Shown here: positions 1 through 5,173 of the stretch, in pieces
Numbering within the stretch: position 1 is the first letter of the stretch
How the letters are laid out: every line of letters begins with the position of its first letter
Assembly (NCBI GenBank): GCA_020852035.1
Contig: JADZBR010000363.1
Coordinates: 1-7,294, forward strand
Source: Caulobacteraceae bacterium
Lineage (GTDB): Bacteria; Pseudomonadota; Alphaproteobacteria; Caulobacterales; Caulobacteraceae
Direction of reading: 5' to 3'
Length of the DNA stretch: 7,294 nt
Made by a program: the position numbers and the translations under genes
Notes under the pieces: model-generated
Told to the model about the DNA's origin: nothing
Database searches by the model: none
What the model saw: only the letters and a program-made list of their open reading frames with translations

Positions 1-183
1 ATGGACCCGGCCGCCCGCAAGGCGCTGCGGGGCTTCGCCAGCCAGGAGTTGCAGCACCTTGCGCTGGAGAACGCCATCGTCCTGCCGATCGCCCGCCTGC
101 GGCTGACGGCCAAGGACCTCGCGGAGCTCGGCCGGCGGCTGGCCGCGCGGCGCGGCGTCGTGCTCGAACGCGCCGCCCCATGA
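1..183 (+). CDS. Hemerythrin-like HHE-domain protein, C-terminal fragment
   Basis: This is the last 60 codons of a gene that probably begins before the window; the ATG at base 1 is more likely an internal methionine than the start. The residues form one amphipathic helix with an HxxxE pair (H19, E23 in fragment numbering) followed by a leucine-proline turn and a basic AARRG tail. This pattern closes the last helix of bacterial hemerythrin HHE domains, where His and Glu bind a diiron centre used for O2, NO or redox sensing or binding. Full-length family members are usually well over 130 residues, so the N-terminal iron ligands are missing here. The stop codon overlaps the carbonic anhydrase start (ATGA), so the two are probably co-translated. 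The family call rests on a short fragment and is moderate. Confidence 0.6.
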   Translation: MDPAARKALRGFASQELQHLALENAIVLPIARLRLTAKDLAELGRRLAARRGVVLERAAP

Positions 184-800
184 TCGAGGATCTGTTCGAG
201 AACAACATCCGCTGGGCCGCCGCCCGCGCCCGCGTCGATCCGGAATACTTCCGCAGGCTCGCCGCCCAGCAGTCGCCCGACTATCTGTGGGTCGGCTGTT
301 CCGACAGCCGCGTGCCCGCCAACGAAATCGTCGGCCTCGACCCCGGCGAACTCTTCGTGCACCGCAACGTCGCCAACCTCGCCGCGCCGCAGGACGCCAA
401 TTTCCTCTCGGTCCTGCAGTTCGCGCTGGAGGTGCTGAAGGTCCGCCACGTCATCGTCTGCGGCCACTACGGCTGCGGCGGCGTGCGCGCCGCGCTCACC
501 GGCCAGCGCCACGGCCTGATCGACCACTGGCTGCAGCCGGTGCACGCCATATGCCGCCGCGAGGCCGAGGCCCTGGAGGCGATCATCGACTTCGACGCGC
601 GGGTCAACGACGTCTGCGAGCGCAACGTCCGTGAACAGGTGGCGGGCCTGGCCGGCAACCCCTTCGTCCAGGAGGCCTGGCGACGCGGCCAGCGCCTGTC
701 CATCCCCGGCTGGATCTACGCCATAGAGGACGGCCTGCTGCGCGATCTGGAGACCACCATCGACGGCCCGCGGGCCGCCCGGCGGAGCGCGGCGCGATGA
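180..800 (+). CDS. can: Beta-class carbonic anhydrase
   Basis: Encodes 206 residues, close to the usual 200-220 for bacterial beta-carbonic anhydrases, which interconvert CO2 and bicarbonate in the cytoplasm using zinc. All key residues are visible: C40 and the D42/R44 dyad in the CSDSR motif, then H96 and C99 in the GHYGCGG motif, matching the Cys-His-Cys zinc site with the Asp-Arg gate. HRNVAN (61-66) and the C-terminal SIPGWIYAIEDGLL stretch (174-187) are further family signatures. The start overlaps the preceding hemerythrin-like stop by four bases and no clear Shine-Dalgarno precedes it, so translation is probably coupled. The stop in turn overlaps the mobA start in the same way. The last ten or so residues are Arg/Ala-rich and not conserved. 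The function call is firm; the physiological reason for the operon partners is not known. Confidence 0.95.
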   Translation: MIEDLFENNIRWAAARARVDPEYFRRLAAQQSPDYLWVGCSDSRVPANEIVGLDPGELFVHRNVANLAAPQDANFLSVLQFALEVLKVRHVIVCGHYGCGGVRAALTGQRHGLIDHWLQPVHAICRREAEALEAIIDFDARVNDVCERNVREQVAGLAGNPFVQEAWRRGQRLSIPGWIYAIEDGLLRDLETTIDGPRAARRSAAR

Positions 801-1390
801 ATGCGGCGACCGCTGTCGTCGTGCTCGCCGGCGGGGAAGGCCGCCGGATGGGCGGCGGCAAGCCTCTGCGCCCGTTCGGCGACACCACCCTGGTCGCCCA
901 CGCCCTGGCGATGGCGCGGCGCTGGTCGCCGACAGTCGCCGTGGCCGTGCGCTCGGCCGACCAGGTAGAGGGTCTCAGGGATGTGCGGCTGCTCTACGAC
1001 GATACGGCGATCGGCGGTCCCGCCGCGGGACTCGCCTCGGCCTTCGCCTTCGCCGCGGAGGCGGGAACGCCGACCCTGCTCACCCTGCCTTGCGACGCGC
1101 CGAACCTGCCCGCCGACCTGCTCACCCGGCTGCGGGCCGCCCTTCGGCCGCCGGCGGGGGTGGCGGTCGCCACGAGCCTTGGACGGCTGCATCCGGCCTG
1201 CGCGCTCTGGCGCTCGGAGTGCGGCGCGCAGTTGCCGGCCTATCTGGAGGGCGCCGCCTCGCTGCGCGGCTTTGCGACGACCTGCGGCATGACGACCGTC
1301 GACTGGGACGCCGAGCCGGGCGAGGACCCCTTCGCCAACGCGAACACGCCCGCCGACCTCGCCGCGCTGCAACCGCGGCGCTCGTCCTGA
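797..1390 (+). CDS. mobA: Molybdenum cofactor guanylyltransferase MobA
   Basis: Encodes 197 residues, normal for MobA, which joins GMP from GTP to molybdopterin-Mo to give the MGD cofactor of DMSO-reductase-family enzymes in the cytoplasm. The N-terminal Rossmann-type nucleotide-binding signature LAGGEGRRMGGGKPL (10-24) holds the GTP loop and the conserved lysine. GGPAAGL (73-79) and the Mg-binding aspartate in LPCDAP (D100) follow, then HPACALW (132-138) and the C-terminal NANTPADL (181-188), which is typical of MobA rather than of other nucleotidyltransferases such as MocA. The start ATG overlaps the carbonic anhydrase stop (ATGA), with a GGAG at 784-787, nine bases upstream. It is the last gene of the plus-strand cluster and converges on the acyl-CoA dehydrogenase, leaving only 22 bases between the two stops and no visible terminator hairpin. 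MocA-like cytidylyltransferase is the main alternative and is less likely. Confidence 0.9.
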   Translation: MNAATAVVVLAGGEGRRMGGGKPLRPFGDTTLVAHALAMARRWSPTVAVAVRSADQVEGLRDVRLLYDDTAIGGPAAGLASAFAFAAEAGTPTLLTLPCDAPNLPADLLTRLRAALRPPAGVAVATSLGRLHPACALWRSECGAQLPAYLEGAASLRGFATTCGMTTVDWDAEPGEDPFANANTPADLAALQPRRSS

Positions 1391-1412
1391 CCGCCGCGTC
1401 GAGGGTAGAGGA

Positions 1413-2687
1413 TCACTCGGCCGCCAGCGGCGCGTCCCCTTGTCGCCAGGCCCGCACGCGCTCGCCGTGCCGGCCGAACTCCAGTCGCGCGACGGCGCGC
1501 AAGTGCACTTCGTCCGGCCCGTCCGCCAGCCGCAGCGTGCGCATGCTGGCGTAGGCGCGCGCCAGGCCGAAGTCCTCCGAACCGCCCGCGCCGCCGTGCG
1601 CCTGGATGGCGTCGTCGATGACCTTCAGCGCCGTGCGCGGCGCGGCGACCTTGATCATGGCGATCTCCAGCTGGGCCGCCTTGGCGCCCGCCCGGTCCAT
1701 CATGTCGGCCGCCTTCAGGCAGAGCAGGCGGGTCATCTCGATATCCAGCCGCGCCTCCCCGATGCGCTGTTCCCACACCGACTGGTCGGCGAGGCGCTTG
1801 CCGAAGGCCACCCGCGAGAGCAGGCGGTCGGTCATCTTCTCCAGCGCCACCTCCGCCGCGCCGATCGTGCGCATGCAATGGTGGATGCGGCCCGGCCCGA
1901 GGCGGCCCTGGGCGATCTCGAACCCGCGCCCCTCGCCGAGGATCAGGTTCTCGGCCGGCACGCGGACGTCATGCAGCACCACCTCGGCATGGCCATGCGG
2001 GGCGTCGTCGTAGCCGAACACCGGCAGCATCCGCACGACCTCGACGCCGGGCGCATCCATCGGCACGAGGATCTGCGACTGCTGGGCGTGGCGCGCCGCG
2101 CCTTCGTCCGTCTTGCCCATGACGATGGCCACCTTGCAGCGCGGGTCGCCCACCCCGGACGACCACCATTTGCGGCCGTTGATGACATAGTCGCCCCCGT
2201 CGCGGCGGATCACGGTCTGAATGTTGGTGGCGTCGGAGGACGCCACGTCCGGTTCGGTCATCAGGAACGCCGAGCGGATTTCGCCGTCCATCAGCGGGCG
2301 CAACCAGCGCGCCTTCTGGGCGGCGTCGCCATAGCGGTGCAGCACCTCCATGTTGCCGGTGTCCGGCGCCGAGCAGTTGAACACCTCGGAGGCGAAGCCC
2401 ACCCGGCCCATCTCCTCGGCGCAGAGCGCATATTCGAGATTGGACAGGCCCGCGCCGGCATAGTCGCCCTCGTCGTGCCCGGAAGGCGGCAGGAACAGGT
2501 TCCACAGGCCCTGGCCGTAGGCGCGGGCCTTCAGCTCCTCGACGATCGGGACCACCGCCCAGCGGGCCGCGCCCTCGCGCTGCGTCTGCGCCTGGTAGAC
2601 GGGGATGGCCGGATAGACGTGCGCGCGCATGAAGTCGCGGACCCGGTCGCGCCAGGCGGCCTCGCGCTCGGAAATGCTGAAGTCCAT
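1413..2687 (-). CDS. Acyl-CoA dehydrogenase, ACAD10/11-like
   Basis: Encodes 424 residues with the standard three-part fold: N-terminal helical domain (about 1-135), beta barrel (about 136-250) and C-terminal helical domain (about 255-405). These flavoenzymes oxidise the alpha-beta bond of acyl-CoAs using FAD and pass electrons to ETF. Visible signatures are FLMTEPDVASSDATNI (141-156, flavin and substrate contacts), RLGPGRIHHCMRTIG (262-276), RVAFGKRL (292-299) and QAHGGAG (362-368). Where short- and medium-chain enzymes carry catalytic Glu followed by Gly-Thr, this protein has D389 in ADGPDEVH, the pattern of the ACAD10/11 branch. The start is well supported: TGGAGG (2695-2700) lies seven bases upstream of the ATG. 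A terminator separates it from the diiron gene upstream, so it should have its own promoter, near the FNR-like box at 2833-2846. Substrate chain length cannot be read from the sequence. Confidence 0.93.
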   Translation of the reverse strand: MDFSISEREAAWRDRVRDFMRAHVYPAIPVYQAQTQREGAARWAVVPIVEELKARAYGQGLWNLFLPPSGHDEGDYAGAGLSNLEYALCAEEMGRVGFASEVFNCSAPDTGNMEVLHRYGDAAQKARWLRPLMDGEIRSAFLMTEPDVASSDATNIQTVIRRDGGDYVINGRKWWSSGVGDPRCKVAIVMGKTDEGAARHAQQSQILVPMDAPGVEVVRMLPVFGYDDAPHGHAEVVLHDVRVPAENLILGEGRGFEIAQGRLGPGRIHHCMRTIGAAEVALEKMTDRLLSRVAFGKRLADQSVWEQRIGEARLDIEMTRLLCLKAADMMDRAGAKAAQLEIAMIKVAAPRTALKVIDDAIQAHGGAGGSEDFGLARAYASMRTLRLADGPDEVHLRAVARLEFGRHGERVRAWRQGDAPLAAE

Positions 2688-2805
2688 CTGTTCGCCTCCA
2701 TCCTGTGATCGCGAGCCAGGGAGCGCCCGCCGCAGTCTGCTCTTGGGGGTCAGCGGGGCTAGCGACCGCGACGGGCATGGCTTTCATGCCGCTGTTCCGA
2801 CCCGC

Positions 2806-2811
2806 ACCCTA
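2806..2811 (-). promoter_or_regulatory. Possible -10 element of the acyl-CoA dehydrogenase promoter
   Basis: Read on the minus strand this is TAGGGT, keeping the T, A and final T of TATAAT. It lies so that the FNR-like box at 2833-2846 would be centred near -40.5 from a start around 2799, close to the -41.5 of class II FNR-type activation. The implied leader is about 112 nt. The hexamer is weak and was chosen partly because of its distance from the box. Confidence 0.3.
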
Positions 2812-2832
2812 TGACGCGCGCCGGCCCGGGCC

Positions 2833-2846
2833 TTGATGTGGCTCAA
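2833..2846 (-). promoter_or_regulatory. FNR/FixK-like box upstream of the acyl-CoA dehydrogenase
   Basis: The plus strand reads TTGAT-GTGG-CTCAA, one mismatch from the FNR/FixK consensus TTGAT-N4-ATCAA, with the TTGA-N6-TCAA core intact. It lies about 145 bases upstream of the dehydrogenase start and just before a GC-rich palindrome (GGCCCGGGCC, 2823-2832). Fifteen of 18 positions from 2833 to 2850 match the box region at 4099-4116. The regulator itself is not in the window, so the assignment rests on the motif alone. Confidence 0.5.
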
Positions 2847-2869
2847 GCCGTCTTGGGGGGAACCGAACG

Positions 2870-2901
2870 AAAAACGGCCCCGCGCGGGAAGGGCGGGGCC
2901 G
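2870..2901 (-). terminator. Intrinsic terminator of the diiron protein gene
   Basis: A perfect 9-bp stem (CGGCCCCGC at 2875-2883 with GCGGGGCCG at 2893-2901) has a 9-nt loop. On the minus strand it is followed directly by five T residues (2874-2870). It begins about 25 bases past the diiron gene's stop codon, the expected place for rho-independent termination. It separates that gene from the acyl-CoA dehydrogenase on the same strand. Confidence 0.88.
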
Positions 2902-2925
2902 GAGTAAGAGGGATAGATTCGTGTA

Positions 2926-4029
2926 TCAGGCTCCGACCACCTCCTTTCCCAGCGTCAGCGGCGCTTCGAGGGTCGCCCAGTCGATCTGGCCGTCGTGCTT
3001 CAGGTCTTCGAACTGAAGCACGCCCAGTTCCTCGAACCTGGGCCGGATCGCATCGGTCAGCAGGCCGATGCGCTTGAGGTTCGGGATCATCCGCTCGAAC
3101 AGGAACGTGCGGAACGCCCGCCCGCCCTGCGTCTGGTTGTTGATCTCGCGGGCTTCCTCCGCGGTGAAGCCGAACTCCTCGGCGACGCTGGTGGAAACCA
3201 GCCGGTCGCGCATCACCACGCAGGCTTCATAGGCGAACAGGGCCCGCTCCTCGATCTGGTCCTGCGGCAGGGCCCGGATCCAGTCCTCCAGATAGTTGAC
3301 GCCGAAGGCCACGTGCCGGCCCTCGTCGCGCATCACCAGGCCGACGATGTCGCGCAGCAGGGGATCGCGGGTAGTCTGGTGGATGGTCTGGAAGGCGGCC
3401 AGCGCCAGGCCCTCGATGAGGATCTGCATGCCGATGAACTTCAGGTCCCAGCGCGGATCGGTGAGCACCTTGTCGAGCAGCAGCTTCAGGCTCGGGTTGA
3501 TCGGGTAGATCATCCGGCAGCGGTGCGTCAGATAGCGGTGGAACACCTCCACATGCCGCGCTTCGTCGAAGGTCTGCGAGGCGGCGTAGAGCTTGGCGTC
3601 GTAGGTCGGCGCGCAGCTGACGAGCTGCGAGGCGACCATCAGCGCGCCCTGTTCGCCGTGCAGGAACTGCGACAGGGTCTGGGCGCTCGACCGCGCGGCG
3701 TAGTCGCGCTTCTGCGCCTCGCTGAGCGCGCGCCATTTGGGATGCTCGGCGAAGCCTTCGGGCCCTTCGGACGAGGACTCAGCCGGCGGCGGCTGGTCCC
3801 AGTCTATGTCGAGCTCGCTGTTCCAGTTGAACCGCTTGCCGAGTTCGTAGAGCCGCCGGATCTTGGCGTTGGCGGTCTCGTAGTCCCAGTTGTAGGACCC
3901 GGTCAGCGGCGTCGAGAAGATTTCCCGGATCACCTCGACATCGTGGTCGGTCAGGCGCCGGGCCAGTTCGTCGTCGTCAAAGACCTGCACCGCCTGTGGC
4001 GGCCCATCGGCCTCGCGTACCTGCAGCAT
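2926..4029 (-). CDS. Ferritin-like diiron-carboxylate protein, probable oxygenase/oxidase of unknown substrate
   Basis: Encodes 367 residues. A complete diiron ligand set of the ribonucleotide-reductase-R2/ferritin-like superfamily is visible: E126 (HGEQGAL), E156 and H159 (FDEARH), E206 (LIEGLAL), and E236 and H239 (RDEGRH). Spacings between successive helix ligands are about 30, 50 and 30 residues. The four-helix bundle spans about 110-285; an N-terminal 100-residue segment and a C-terminal tail (about 286-367) flank it. There is no signal peptide or membrane segment, so it should be cytoplasmic. Proteins with this metal site usually activate O2 for oxidation, desaturation or N-oxygenation. 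The extra His that AurF-type N-oxygenases carry four residues before the last ExxH is a Val here, so AurF chemistry is not supported. The frame can be extended six bases to a TTG, but GGAGG (4036-4040) touches that codon and sits six bases from the ATG, so the ATG is chosen. Substrate unknown. Confidence 0.88.
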   Translation of the reverse strand: MLQVREADGPPQAVQVFDDDELARRLTDHDVEVIREIFSTPLTGSYNWDYETANAKIRRLYELGKRFNWNSELDIDWDQPPPAESSSEGPEGFAEHPKWRALSEAQKRDYAARSSAQTLSQFLHGEQGALMVASQLVSCAPTYDAKLYAASQTFDEARHVEVFHRYLTHRCRMIYPINPSLKLLLDKVLTDPRWDLKFIGMQILIEGLALAAFQTIHQTTRDPLLRDIVGLVMRDEGRHVAFGVNYLEDWIRALPQDQIEERALFAYEACVVMRDRLVSTSVAEEFGFTAEEAREINNQTQGGRAFRTFLFERMIPNLKRIGLLTDAIRPRFEELGVLQFEDLKHDGQIDWATLEAPLTLGKEVVGA

Positions 4030-4035
4030 TCGCAA

Positions 4036-4040
4036 CCTCC
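4036..4040 (-). promoter_or_regulatory. Shine-Dalgarno that fixes the diiron gene start
   Basis: The minus strand reads GGAGG-TTGCGA-ATG. The six-base gap is right for the ATG at 4029-4027 and impossible for the in-frame TTG at 4035-4033, which abuts the motif. This settles the start of the diiron protein. Confidence 0.8.
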
Positions 4041-4070
4041 CGCCATCGCCGGAACGACGTGTTGAGGGCG

Positions 4071-4076
4071 AATGTA
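4071..4076 (-). promoter_or_regulatory. Putative -10 element of the diiron gene promoter
   Basis: The minus strand reads TACATT, four of six matches to TATAAT. If transcription starts near 4064, the FNR-like box at 4099-4112 is centred at exactly -41.5, the class II FNR/FixK geometry, with a leader of about 35 nt. There is no good -35, as expected of an activator-dependent promoter. This is inferred from spacing. Confidence 0.45.
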
Positions 4077-4080
4077 ATTC

Positions 4081-4096
4081 GTGACGCCTGCGTCAC
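4081..4096. promoter_or_regulatory. Perfect 16-bp palindrome inside the diiron promoter, possible operator
   Basis: GTGACGC-CT-GCGTCAC has perfect 7-bp arms and a 2-base centre. It fills about -32 to -17 of the predicted promoter, between the FNR-like box and the -10, where a bound repressor would block RNA polymerase. The GTGA/TCAC spacing is 8, not the 6 of a CRP site, and I do not recognise a specific regulator. Confidence 0.5.
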
Positions 4097-4098
4097 AT

Positions 4099-4112
4099 TT
4101 GATGCGCGTCAA
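4099..4112 (-). promoter_or_regulatory. FNR/FixK-like box upstream of the diiron gene
   Basis: The minus strand reads TTGAC-GCGC-ATCAA, one mismatch from TTGAT-N4-ATCAA and a good fit to the FixK form TTGA(T/C)-N4-(A/G)TCAA. It is centred 41.5 bases upstream of the predicted start site. FNR/FixK proteins activate genes under low oxygen from this position in many alphaproteobacteria. No such regulator is encoded in the window. Confidence 0.6.
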
Positions 4113-4160
4113 GCCGGGCCGGGCGTCCGGTCAGCTTCTCGGGCCTTGTCGTTCCGGAGG

Positions 4161-4191
4161 GTCGAAGCGCGTGGATCGCCACGCCTTCGAC
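4161..4191. repeat. Strong 13-bp hairpin with one bulge
   Basis: GTCGAAG (4161-4167) pairs with CTTCGAC (4185-4191), and GCGTGG (4169-4174) with CCACGC (4179-4184), around a 4-base ATCG loop. A single C (4168) is bulged. No T-run follows on either strand, so it is not a simple intrinsic terminator. It may be an RNA structure in the 3' region of the yceI-like transcript or a processing or stability element. Confidence 0.6.
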
Positions 4192-4203
4192 TCCCGCGGC
4201 GGC

Positions 4204-4282
4204 TTGCAGATCGACCGCGGGCGCGCGCCAACGCCCCGCCATTTCCACCATCGCCGGCCGCCCAGCTCCACGCGATCTGCAA
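4204..4282. repeat. Long-range 10-bp perfect inverted repeat
   Basis: TTGCAGATCG (4204-4213) and CGATCTGCAA (4273-4282) are exact reverse complements enclosing 59 bases. The left arm lies in the loop of another inverted pair, CCCGCGG (4193-4199) with CCGCGGG (4215-4221), so an RNA could form a pseudoknot or switch between folds. No gene or known RNA family was recognised. Confidence 0.5.
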
Positions 4283-4362
4283 CCAGCCGGGTGTTCATGC
4301 CGCCGCCGCGAGACGATGCTTGCCAACCGCTGAGCTGAGCCCCACACACCGGGACCAGACAC

Positions 4363-5088
4363 CTAGCCCTTCGGCGCCGGCTCGCCGGCCTCGCCGGAGA
4401 CCAGCGGCGGGCCCGTGAGTTCCGTCTCGATGGCCACCTTCACCTCGTCGCTGACGCCCATCGTCGTGCCCGGCGCGGGCACGCCGTAGGCGATGCCGAA
4501 GTCCGAGCGCTTGAAGCTGCCGGTCGCCGAGAAGCCGGCGCGGGAATTGGGGTCCATGCCGGCCATGCCCTTGTAGCCGCCGTTGAACACCACATCGAGC
4601 ACCACCGGCTTGGTCACCCCGTGCAGGGTGAAGTCGCCGGTGACCCTGGCGGTGTTGGCGCCGGTCGGCTCGACCTTGGTGGACTTGAAGGTGATGGCCG
4701 GGAACTTGGCCGCGTCCAGCCACTGCGGCCCGACCAGTTCGGCCACGAAGCCGGCCGGCGGCGAGGGGATGGAGAGCGAGCGCGGGTCGATGCTCGCCTC
4801 GACGGTGGAATTGGCCGGGTTGGCCGGGTCGAGGTTGGCGTTGATCTCAGCCTTCTCGAACCGGCCGGTATAGTTGGAGAAGCCCAGGTGGCTGACCTGG
4901 AAGGTCACGCTGGTGTGGGCCGCGTCCACCTTGTAGGCGCCGGCGGCGACGGAGCTGGGATCGGCGGCGGGCGCGGCCGGAGTGGCGGCGTTGGCGTCGG
5001 GCGTCTCAGCGGCCTTGTCGGCGGCCGGCTGTGAGCAGGCGGCCAGCACGGCCAGCGCGGCGAAGGCGGGAAGGTAGAGGGGCTTCAT
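4363..5088 (-). CDS. YceI-family lipocalin-like lipoprotein
   Basis: Encodes 241 residues. Residues 1-17 form a lipoprotein signal peptide with lipobox LAAC (15-18), so C18 is the lipidated residue. Ser at +2 rather than Asp suggests the outer membrane. A Pro/Ala-rich linker (about 20-50) leads to a YceI beta-barrel domain (about 51-225). Family signatures are the opening YKVDAAHTSVTF, GDFTLHGVTKPV (151-162) and the final FKRSDFGIAYG...SDEVKVAIE strands. YceI proteins bind isoprenoid or polyprenoid lipids in a hydrophobic cavity; many are simply periplasmic, so lipid anchoring plus linker is a distinguishing feature. The frame opens 31 codons further upstream, but AAGGAG (5095-5100) sits six bases before the ATG at 5088, which also gives the clean signal peptide. 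The flavoprotein gene ends 85 bases upstream on the same strand, so co-transcription is possible. Confidence 0.92.
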   Translation of the reverse strand: MKPLYLPAFAALAVLAACSQPAADKAAETPDANAATPAAPAADPSSVAAGAYKVDAAHTSVTFQVSHLGFSNYTGRFEKAEINANLDPANPANSTVEASIDPRSLSIPSPPAGFVAELVGPQWLDAAKFPAITFKSTKVEPTGANTARVTGDFTLHGVTKPVVLDVVFNGGYKGMAGMDPNSRAGFSATGSFKRSDFGIAYGVPAPGTTMGVSDEVKVAIETELTGPPLVSGEAGEPAPKG

Positions 5089-5094
5089 GGGCGT

Positions 5095-5100
5095 CTCCTT
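5095..5100 (-). promoter_or_regulatory. Shine-Dalgarno deciding the YceI lipoprotein start
   Basis: AAGGAG on the minus strand, six bases before the ATG at 5088-5086, supports that start over the longer frame beginning at 5181, whose first 31 residues have no signal-like character. Confidence 0.8.
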
Positions 5101-5106
5101 GAGGGC

Positions 5107-5130
5107 GGCGAGCCTATGCGAAGGCTCGCC
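5107..5130 (-). other. Hairpin just upstream of the YceI ribosome binding site
   Basis: GGCGAGCC (5107-5114) and GGCTCGCC (5123-5130) form a perfect 8-bp stem with an 8-base loop. On the minus strand it ends six bases before AAGGAG and is not followed by T residues. It could protect the 5' end of a yceI mRNA, influence ribosome access, or be a processed 3' end of the flavoprotein message. Confidence 0.5.
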
Positions 5131-5173
5131 CTGCCTTAAGGACGAACAAGCCGGCGTTTTCAGACATTCCGGC

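Larger units (their letters stand above)
4030..4362. other. 333-base intergenic region between the diiron gene and the yceI-like gene
   Basis: The part nearest the diiron gene (4030-4112) holds its Shine-Dalgarno, putative -10, a 16-bp palindrome and an FNR-like box. The rest (4113-4362) has no convincing gene: the open frames there are low-complexity, Arg/Ala/Pro-rich, lack ribosome binding sites and resemble no family I know. It does hold strong inverted repeats at 4161-4191, 4193-4221 and 4204-4282. No T-tract terminator is visible after the yceI-like stop. Confidence 0.75.

Noticed and set aside
1391..1412. Bidirectional terminator between mobA and the acyl-CoA dehydrogenase
   Set aside because: The 22-base gap has no stem of useful length and no T or A tract.
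1440..2708. 422-codon plus-strand open frame antisense to the acyl-CoA dehydrogenase
   Set aside because: It is rich in His, Arg, Ala and Gly with no recognisable motif. The opposite strand carries all acyl-CoA dehydrogenase signatures and a proper ribosome binding site. Long antisense frames are expected at this GC content.
2774..2790. GGCATG/CATGCC inverted repeat in the acyl-CoA dehydrogenase leader as an operator or riboswitch
   Set aside because: Only six base pairs and no match to a known element; recorded but too weak to claim a function.
2995..4065. 356-codon plus-strand open frame antisense to the diiron gene
   Set aside because: The composition is typical of a shadow frame and no motif is visible; the minus strand holds the complete set of metal ligands.
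4081..4096. CRP (cAMP receptor) site
   Set aside because: The GTGA and TCAC half-sites are eight bases apart, not six, so the palindrome does not fit CRP; kept as an unassigned operator candidate.
4093..4362. Possible small protein(s) in the intergenic region, both strands
   Set aside because: The candidates need GTG or unsupported starts, lack ribosome binding sites, have low-complexity Arg/Ala composition and overlap the promoter elements of the diiron gene.
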